28,366 bases of DNA from a virus. Position 1 is the first letter of the stretch, and each line of letters begins with the position of its first letter. This document shows, piece by piece, positions 23,597 through 28,366 of the stretch. Where the stretch lies: the IMG/VR virus record IMGVR_UViG_3300030450_000633, positions 1 to 28,366 of that record; one strand, 5' to 3'. Under the pieces are notes generated by a model that was not told the DNA's origin, did no database searches, and saw nothing but the letters and a program-made list of their open reading frames with translations. Both the position numbers and the translations under genes were made by a program.

Positions 23597-24785
23597 AAAA
23601 TACAATCCTCTATTTGAATCCGATGCTCGTTATTTTATAATAACAGGAGGTAGAGGTTCAGGGAAATCATTTGCTGTAACAGTGTTTCTTACTTTACTTA
23701 CAATGACACAAGGTATTAGGATTCTTTTTACAAGATTCACAATGGTGTCAGCTCACTTGTCAATCATTCCAGAGTTCTTAGAAAAGATAAGTTTATTAGG
23801 GTTTGAAAATGTTTTTAGTATTAATAAAGCTGAAGTATTAAATTTAAGCAATAATTCCGACATACTATTTAGGGGGATCAAGACATCATCAGGAAATCAA
23901 ACAGCACGATTAAAATCACTACAAGGAATAAGTTGTTGGGTGTTAGATGAAGCAGAGGAATTAATTGAAGAAGATATATTTGATACTATTGATTTAAGTA
24001 TAAGAGAAAAAGATATACAAAATAGAGTGATCCTAATTCTTAATCCTGTAACAAAAGAACATTGGATCTACAAAAGGTTTTTTGAGGACAAAGGCGTAGA
24101 TGCTGGTTTTAATGGCGTTAAAGACAATATATGTTATATCCATAGTACATACCTAGACAATAAAGAAAACCTCTCTAAGAGCTTCCTAGAGCGCATTAAC
24201 AGTATAAAACATATTAATTTTAAAAAGTATCAACATAAAATACTTGGGGGGTGGCTTGATAAAGCAGAAGGTGTAGTATTTGACAATTGGAGTTTTGGTG
24301 AGTTTAATCCTGATGGGCTGCAAACTTCCTGCGGAATGGACTTTGGTTTTAGTATTGATCCTGATAGCTTAATAGAAGTTGCGATAGACAAAAAGAAACA
24401 AAGGATATATTTAAAAGAACACATATATCGTAATGGGTTAAAAAGTCAAGAGTTGGCTCAAATTGTATTAGACAAAATTGGAGATAAACTTGTTATAGCT
24501 GATAGTGCAGAACCAAGACTTATTGCAGACTTAAAGCATTTAGGAGTAAACATAAAACCTGTAAAAAAAGGAACTATTGAAAGTGGTGTAACAAGAATGC
24601 AAGATTATCATTTAGTAGTAACTCCTGAATCAACTAATATAGCTAAAGAATTAAACAATTATGTTTATGCAGACAAAGGTAGTAAATTATATGTAGATAG
24701 TTACAACCACGCTATTGATGGGATCCGTTACAATATTATATATCATTTAGACAATCCAAATGCAGGAAGATATTTTGTGCAATAA
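23583..24785 (+). CDS. terL: Large terminase subunit (ATPase/nuclease) with non-ATG start
   Basis: A 400-aa protein when read from CTG 23583. Walker A is GGRGSGKS (residues 22-29), Walker B is WVLDEAEE (119-126, D122/E123), and the RNase H-like nuclease carries acidic residues in CGMDFGFSIDPD (D253), VIADSAEPR (D307) and HAIDGIRY (D379). This is a complete PBSX/Terminase_3-type enzyme that packages DNA into the prohead. No ATG exists before Walker A: a stop lies at 23577-23579, and only CTG 23583, ATA 23586 and CTG 23589 can start it. The ATG- or GTG-based start at 23682 would delete the ATP-binding motif. The start overlaps the terS end, suggesting translational coupling. Confidence 0.9.
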   Translation: MILNKKYNPLFESDARYFIITGGRGSGKSFAVTVFLTLLTMTQGIRILFTRFTMVSAHLSIIPEFLEKISLLGFENVFSINKAEVLNLSNNSDILFRGIKTSSGNQTARLKSLQGISCWVLDEAEELIEEDIFDTIDLSIREKDIQNRVILILNPVTKEHWIYKRFFEDKGVDAGFNGVKDNICYIHSTYLDNKENLSKSFLERINSIKHINFKKYQHKILGGWLDKAEGVVFDNWSFGEFNPDGLQTSCGMDFGFSIDPDSLIEVAIDKKKQRIYLKEHIYRNGLKSQELAQIVLDKIGDKLVIADSAEPRLIADLKHLGVNIKPVKKGTIESGVTRMQDYHLVVTPESTNIAKELNNYVYADKGSKLYVDSYNHAIDGIRYNIIYHLDNPNAGRYFVQ

Positions 24786-24786
24786 A

Positions 24787-24839
24787 AAACCCCCCACCTA
24801 AAGTATCACGACAAGGAGAATAGAAACGGTGAGGGGTTT
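24787..24839 (+). terminator. GC-rich hairpin after the terminase gene
   Basis: AAACCCCCCACC (24787-24798) pairs with GGTGAGGGGTTT (24828-24839): 11 of 12 pairs around a 29-base loop. A-run before and T-run after make it look like a bidirectional terminator, but the loop is long and the T-run is only three bases. It is strikingly GC-rich for this genome. Confidence 0.5.
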
Positions 24840-24892
24840 AACTAAAATGAATCAATCAGGTGGCAAATATACACTAATAAACTAAATATACA

Positions 24893-24910
24893 ACTTTTCT
24901 ATTATATAAA
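24893..24910 (+). promoter_or_regulatory. Putative phage promoter before the tail chaperone genes
   Basis: ACTTTTCTATTATATAAA ends three bases before ATG 24914, with the same spacing as the copy at 8363-8380, from which it differs by one base. Like that copy it follows a hairpin terminator (24787-24839), as expected for the promoter of a new unit. Confidence 0.5.
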
Positions 24911-24913
24911 TAT

Positions 24914-25561
24914 ATGAAGGTTAAAATTAAGCAGGAAGGTAAAAAAACAAAAACTTTTAAATTAATTAGCAGTTGGGAAGATGTAACATTAGAAAAGTGG
25001 TTAAAGTTAATTGATTTTAAAAATGAAACAAAGACAAAGGAAGCAGTAGAAACAATAGCAGCCTTATCTACAATTCCAAAACAACTGATAAAACAGTTGG
25101 AATTAAAAGATGTTGTGGCTATAATGAGTAAGCTGTCTGAGTTTCAACAGAAGCAAGATAGTTCTTTAAAAAGGATAATTGAAATAGATGGCAAAAGGTA
25201 CGGATTCCACCCTGATTTGGATTCTATAACTCTTGGAGAGTGGGCAGATTTGGAAACATTTATAAAGCAAGATATTGAAAAGAATCTACCAGAAGTGATG
25301 GCAATACTTTATAGACCTATCACAGAAGAAACAGATAGTGGGATTTATACCATAGGAGCTTATGATGGTAATATAGCCATAAGGGCGGAACAGATGAAGA
25401 AGATGTCAGCAGAACAAGTGCAAAGTGCGCTGGTTTTTTTTTGGCATTTAGGGAGCGTATTGTTAATGACTTTGCCATCATTTTTGATGGAGCGGCTGAA
25501 GGAAATGAAGATGCAATCGCAACAGAATCCTTCGCAGAAAAGTGGGGATATTTCGGAGTGA
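24914..25561 (+). CDS. Tail assembly chaperone, short form (G-like)
   Basis: A 215-aa protein read entirely in the zero frame. N-terminal strand VKIKQEGKKTKTFKLISSWE, then VTLEKWLKLIDFKNE and YGFHPDLDSITLGEWADLET, are typical of tail-assembly chaperones of Bacteroidota phages, which coat the tape measure before tail polymerisation. The last ~39 residues (WHLGSVLLMTLPSFLMERL and a polar tail) lie beyond the slippery T-run, and those bases also encode the GT domain in the -1 frame. G-type proteins are normally the major product. Confidence 0.65.
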   Translation: MKVKIKQEGKKTKTFKLISSWEDVTLEKWLKLIDFKNETKTKEAVETIAALSTIPKQLIKQLELKDVVAIMSKLSEFQQKQDSSLKRIIEIDGKRYGFHPDLDSITLGEWADLETFIKQDIEKNLPEVMAILYRPITEETDSGIYTIGAYDGNIAIRAEQMKKMSAEQVQSALVFFWHLGSVLLMTLPSFLMERLKEMKMQSQQNPSQKSGDISE

Positions 25562-25698
25562 TGTACAGATTATGTAATGCTGATATTTCAAAATTAGAAA
25601 AGATAACAAGACTTAACCTTTTAGAAGCATTTACTTGGTTAAGTTATGAAACAGATTTACAGACACAAAATAAAGTAAAATATGGCAGTAACCAATAA
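24914..25698 (+). CDS. Tail assembly chaperone, frameshifted long form (GT-like)
   Basis: Reading residues 1-176 in the zero frame, then slipping back one base on the T-run at 25434-25442, gives a 261-aa protein. Residues 177-261 come from the -1 frame (LAFRERIVNDFAIIFDGAAE..., then KWGYFGVMYRLCNADISKLE with W211). This second domain has the Trp/Tyr-rich pattern of GT T-domains that contact tail tube protein. Its frame has no good start of its own (TTG at 25441 lies inside the T-run), and it ends 17 bases inside the next gene. Frameshifted chaperones are nearly universal in siphoviruses, which supports the call. Confidence 0.7.
25433..25443 (+). other. -1 ribosomal frameshift slippery site
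   Basis: G followed by nine T and then G (25434-25442 T-run), read GTT TTT TTT TGG in the zero frame. tRNA-Phe pairs can slip from TTT TTT to TTT TTT one base back, after which TTG GCA TTT continues in the GT frame. A 6-bp stem with TTTT loop (CCATCA/TGATGG, 25475-25490) begins 32 bases downstream, farther than usual for a stimulator. Confidence 0.7.
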
Positions 25699-26230
25699 GA
25701 CATACAACAATGTAATTGACACCTTATGTAGATTAGGAGAATACCACAGTCAAATAAGCACAGTATCTGTTGGGGATATATTTGATATTAACTTAGAGAA
25801 GATGGAGAAAATGCCTTTGCTGCATATTAACCCAACATCAGTTACAACAGGTGATGCAGAACTTGTTTATAACTTTCAAATATTTATTTGTGATCTTGTA
25901 AGTGAAAAGGCTGATTGGCAAACGCATCAAGCAGAACAATTAACTAAGCTAATTGATCCTAAAAACAACGAACAACAGGTATGGAATCAGACATTAGAAA
26001 TATGTACTGACTTTATTGGTATGCTTAGGCACAGTTCAAGACAATCATTAGCAGGTGATAATGATATAAATGCACCGTTGTATTTTACACAAGATCAGTT
26101 TACAATAGAGCCATTCCAAGAAAGATTTGATAACTTACTTTGTGGGTGGACATTTACAATAGGAATAAGAACACAGAATAATTTTGATACTTGTACAATT
26201 CCTGTAACTAATGCAGGAGCTGGGTACTAA
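25682..26230 (+). CDS. Tail terminator/completion-like protein
   Basis: A 182-aa protein with no membrane segment. NNVIDTLCRLGEYHSQISTV is followed by GDIFDINLEKMEKMPLLHIN and a beta-rich centre ELVYNFQIFICDLVSE, resembling the small alpha/beta tail terminators of Bacteroidota phages. It begins inside the GT-frame end (17-base overlap), in the tail assembly unit. It probably caps the tail tube where it meets the head. Family match is from memory and position. Confidence 0.5.
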   Translation: MAVTNKTYNNVIDTLCRLGEYHSQISTVSVGDIFDINLEKMEKMPLLHINPTSVTTGDAELVYNFQIFICDLVSEKADWQTHQAEQLTKLIDPKNNEQQVWNQTLEICTDFIGMLRHSSRQSLAGDNDINAPLYFTQDQFTIEPFQERFDNLLCGWTFTIGIRTQNNFDTCTIPVTNAGAGY

Positions 26231-26319
26231 TGTTGAAACTATTAAATAGATTAAATAAGATAAAGATAGGCAAAGTAGAAATAAAAATAATACCACCAAC
26301 AATAAAGATTAAATTGTAA
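26230..26319 (+). CDS. Tiny basic peptide, unknown
   Basis: A 29-aa frame rich in Lys and Ile (KLLNRLNKIKIGKVEIKIIP) joined to both neighbours by one-base stop/start overlaps (TAATG at 26228 and 26317). Both joints being exact makes a real gene likely despite the size. No function recognised. Confidence 0.5.
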   Translation: MLKLLNRLNKIKIGKVEIKIIPPTIKIKL

Positions 26320-26522
26320 TGGAGATATTTGAATTAATAGAAAGATATGGAGTAACCTTAGTTTTGCTAGTGGGTTGCTTTTATGCTTTGTATCAATTCT
26401 TTTTTTTTAGTGTTAGAGAGGTGAAAAGCACTTTTGAAAAGCACCACGAAAGGAACGCTGATAATATGAATGAGATTAAAGATAAAATAAATAAAATATT
26501 AGAATTAATAAAAAATAAATAA
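26319..26522 (+). CDS. Small membrane protein with coiled-coil tail
   Basis: A 67-aa protein: one membrane span (VTLVLLVGCFYALYQFFFF, about 12-30), then a charged, probably coiled-coil tail (NEIKDKINKILELIKNK). This is the layout of UviB/BhlA-type holin-like proteins, but the gene is among tail genes, 12 kb from the lysis region. It could be a third holin, a holin regulator, or a membrane anchor used in tail assembly. It is followed after two bases by a virion-type gene. Confidence 0.5.
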   Translation: MEIFELIERYGVTLVLLVGCFYALYQFFFFSVREVKSTFEKHHERNADNMNEIKDKINKILELIKNK

Positions 26523-26524
26523 AA

Positions 26525-26980
26525 ATGGCAGATTTAGTAGTAACAATTTCCGAGAGTGTAACAATCAATGGCTCACTTAGAGGTTCATCAAATAATTTAA
26601 CAGTAACAGGTATTGAAGATACATTTGAAAGGGTAGTAACTTGTCCTCATTCTAATACAACTACAATAGCAACATTCAACAGTAATGTATATGGTAGTGC
26701 TGGTGCTTTAGACTTAGAGAACTGTAAGTATATTAGGGTAACTAATATTGATACAGCAGATGGAGTAATAGACTTAGCAGTAGTAACTGAAAACACTTTA
26801 TACACAGTAGTTATGACAGCAGGAACATCTCATTTGTTATGTCAAGCAGATACAGCAGCAATAGGTGAAGATGATACGACAACCCCTGCTTTTCCTACGC
26901 TAGAAGATATAACAAGCATTCAGGTAAGACCAAGAGCTACTGCTAATGTAGATGTTGAAATATTTGTAGCTAGTGTATAA
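26525..26980 (+). CDS. Virion-associated beta protein, unknown
   Basis: A 151-aa beta-rich, Thr/Ala/Val-rich protein (LVVTISESVTINGSLRGSSN, TTTIATFNSNVYGSAG, then TSIQVRPRATANVDVEIF). It has no helices of note, no membrane segment and no Cys motif. The stop shares one base with the following gp10-like gene. Decoration or tail-surface protein fits the composition and position; no family recognised. Confidence 0.45.
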   Translation: MADLVVTISESVTINGSLRGSSNNLTVTGIEDTFERVVTCPHSNTTTIATFNSNVYGSAGALDLENCKYIRVTNIDTADGVIDLAVVTENTLYTVVMTAGTSHLLCQADTAAIGEDDTTTPAFPTLEDITSIQVRPRATANVDVEIFVASV

Positions 26981-27522
26981 TGAAAACTGAAAATATAGAA
27001 AGGTATTTAAACAGCTTTGGTAAGCAGGTTGTAAATAGGGCAAAAGGTAATTTGCAAAAAACTAAAGGCGGTGGTACTAATTTAGAAAAATCTATTAGTT
27101 TTAAAGTGGTTCCATATTCTGATGGGTTTACAGTACAATTCTATATGGATAGTTATGGTACTTTTGTAGATAAAGGAGTTTCAGGCACAAAAACAAAAAG
27201 AAAATATAAAGACTATAAAAACAAAACAGTTTCAAGCCCTTATAGTTATACAACAAAACAACCACCTCCAGGAATACTAGCTAAATGGATAAGTAAAAAA
27301 GGCATTAAAGGTAGAGATAAAAAGTCAGGTAGATTTATAAGCAATTTGTCTTTAGCTTTTATTATAGGAAGGGCTATTAAAAGAGATGGTATTCAGGGTA
27401 TTAGTTTTTTTCAAAAACCCTTAATGCTAGGAATGAAGCAGTTTGGGCAAGACTTATTAGGAGCAGTAAAAGAAGATATAATAGATAGATTTATAGGATT
27501 AACAATAGCAACAGTAAAATAA
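26980..27522 (+). CDS. HK97 gp10-like neck/tail completion protein
   Basis: A 180-aa basic protein with ERYLNSFGKQVVNRAKGNLQ, the short strand pair FTVQFYMDSYGTFVDKGVSG and a C-terminal helix FQKPLMLGMKQFGQDLLGAV. The Y-G-x-F-V-D-K-G-V-x-G segment is characteristic of HK97 gp10-type neck proteins that help close the head-tail joint. A middle basic loop (TKTKRKYKDYKNK) is unusually long. It lies between virion-type genes and ends six bases before the tail gene that runs off the window. Confidence 0.6.
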   Translation: MKTENIERYLNSFGKQVVNRAKGNLQKTKGGGTNLEKSISFKVVPYSDGFTVQFYMDSYGTFVDKGVSGTKTKRKYKDYKNKTVSSPYSYTTKQPPPGILAKWISKKGIKGRDKKSGRFISNLSLAFIIGRAIKRDGIQGISFFQKPLMLGMKQFGQDLLGAVKEDIIDRFIGLTIATVK

Positions 27523-27528
27523 AAAAAT

Positions 27529-28366
27529 ATGGCAAATTGTGTAATAGAGCAAACACCAGCATTTCAATTTTTCCCTGTAGGGCAAGATGTGATATTCGTG
27601 GTATCTAATAATGATGCAGTAGCAAATCAAATAAAAGTAAAATTCATAGCTGAAGTACATATAGCAGCCACACAACCAAACCCATCTTCTGTCAATGATA
27701 TTATTGGAACTTTTAAAACAACACCTAATAATGCAGGAGTTGGAATATTTAATTTAAGAAATGTATTAGAAAACTATGTTAAAGCAGATCACACAGCTTC
27801 TTCAAATGCCTTATTTAATGGTGCAACTCCTTCTGTTGATTTACCTGTGCATCTTATTGACGCCTTTTCTAAAAGCACAGATATTTTAAGACATTTGATT
27901 ATTCAATTTAAAGTAGAGTATTTAGACCAGGTTTCAGGTTCTTCTACTTTTGGACAGCTTATAACAACAGGCGCACAAAACACTTCGCCTTATAAATTTT
28001 GGAATGGATATGTTAAATATACAGATATTATTTCGGTTCATAGCTCAGGGAACTTTGGTTATAGTCCTAGTGACTTTTTTCCTGGTAACGCAACACGAAG
28101 ATACCTTACAAATGCACCGACAACTCAATATGCGAATGTGGAAGATTATGGAACACTAGCATTTATGACACTTACTGCTGCTCAAAGAACATTAACTTTT
28201 GAAGTAAAAATAACTGCTTATAATGCTTCAGGTTCGGCTTATGGAACAACCAATGATATAGCTATGAGTATTGCCAATGGCTCTTATGCTGTTTGGAATG
28301 ATGAAGCTGAAAGACAATTAGTTTATCTTGCTGCTTTTCCTGCAAATTTACAAGGTACTTGGTGGG
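27529..28366 (+). CDS. Tail structural protein, cut by window end
   Basis: A frame of 279 codons from ATG 27529 with no stop before the end. It is beta-rich, without membrane segments; N terminus MANCVIEQTPAFQFFPVGQD; then VGIFNLRNVLENYVKADH and a body with NTSPYKFWNGYVKYTDI. It follows the gp10-like gene and, across the ends of the window, would precede the 951-aa tail protein. One base (G) remains after the last full codon; with TT at 1-2 it forms GTT, and the frame at base 3 continues for 33 codons to a stop at 104, giving about 313 residues. Role in the distal tail is inferred from neighbours. Confidence 0.65.
   Translation, partial: MANCVIEQTPAFQFFPVGQDVIFVVSNNDAVANQIKVKFIAEVHIAATQPNPSSVNDIIGTFKTTPNNAGVGIFNLRNVLENYVKADHTASSNALFNGATPSVDLPVHLIDAFSKSTDILRHLIIQFKVEYLDQVSGSSTFGQLITTGAQNTSPYKFWNGYVKYTDIISVHSSGNFGYSPSDFFPGNATRRYLTNAPTTQYANVEDYGTLAFMTLTAAQRTLTFEVKITAYNASGSAYGTTNDIAMSIANGSYAVWNDEAERQLVYLAAFPANLQGTWW

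Noticed and set aside
23682-24785. Large terminase starting at GTG 23682
   Set aside because: This start would remove the Walker A motif, which is intact in the same frame just upstream.
24847-24885. 12-codon frame (ATG 24847) between the terminase hairpin and the chaperone promoter
   Set aside because: Too short, no coupling to a neighbour, and it lies between a terminator-like hairpin and a promoter.
25475-25490. Stem CCATCA-TTTT-TGATGG as stimulator of the frameshift
   Set aside because: It starts 32 bases after the T-run, farther than the 5-9 bases usual for such stems; kept only as a note in the slippery-site entry.
25441-25698. The 85-residue frame as an independent gene starting at TTG 25441
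   Set aside because: The TTG lies within the slippery T-run and has no start context; reading it as the -1 extension of the upstream chaperone explains its position and domain.
1-28366. tRNA, rRNA, CRISPR array, insertion sequence, integrase or lysogeny control genes
   Set aside because: Looked for and not seen. There are no cloverleaf-like segments with CCA context in the gaps, no regular repeat-spacer pattern, no transposase or recombinase motif, and no divergent repressor.

Overview
The window looks like a complete or nearly complete genome of a small tailed phage (siphovirus-like: tape measure, tail tube, tail chaperones, no sheath) infecting a low-GC member of the Bacteroidota, probably a flavobacterium. 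Reasons: very AT-rich sequence; every supported gene on the + strand; start codons preceded by A-rich stretches rather than Shine-Dalgarno sequences; and protein families typical of Bacteroidota phages (a DUF3127-like ssDNA-binding protein, an XkdF-type protease, a DUF6712-like connector, a DUF5675-like lysis protein). The open frame cut at the right end (27529 to 28366) has one base left over, and the frame open at the left end begins after exactly two bases. Joining base 28366 to base 1 therefore gives one continuous gene of about 313 codons. I infer a circular or circularly permuted 28.4-kb genome opened inside a tail gene. I see no integrase, repressor, tRNA, rRNA, CRISPR array or insertion sequence.

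Layout: 1-5198, distal tail (tail gene end, 951-aa baseplate-type protein, fibre-like protein, tape measure). 5236-12425, head and connector genes (XkdF-type protease, scaffold, major capsid protein, tail tube, minor virion proteins including a LamG-like lectin, a portal carrying extra C-terminal domains, connector). 12425-14171, lysis region (two holin-like proteins, DUF5675 protein, tiny membrane peptides) plus a calcineurin-like phosphoesterase. 14172-14310, an AT-rich control region. 14311-20947, early and replication genes (small unknown proteins, a putative annealing protein next to an SSB-like protein, a DnaA-domain-IV-like protein, a winged-helix initiator, a second winged-helix protein, NinG, a sigma-like protein, Zn-ribbon proteins, DUF3310). 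20950-23256, a ParB-like protein, a TET/JBP-associated-type glycosyltransferase and a sugar epimerase, overlapping or nearly touching. 23243-24785, small and large terminase. 24893-28366, tail assembly (G/GT chaperones with a -1 frameshift site, tail terminator, small membrane protein, HK97-gp10-like protein, tail protein running off the end).

How it may work together: an 18-nt sequence (ACTTTTCTATTATATTAA and close variants) lies 1-10 nt before five start codons (5236, 5987, 8384, 18786, 24914). Two copies directly follow hairpins that look like terminators. They look like phage promoters giving leaderless or nearly leaderless mRNAs, and the sigma-like protein at 19135 is a natural candidate to recognise them. 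Early genes probably start from the AT-rich gaps at 14172-14310 and 15593-15662. The most unusual module is the glycosyltransferase/epimerase/ParB cluster: the glycosyltransferase family is associated with glycosylation of modified DNA bases, yet no base hydroxylase is visible in this apparently complete genome.
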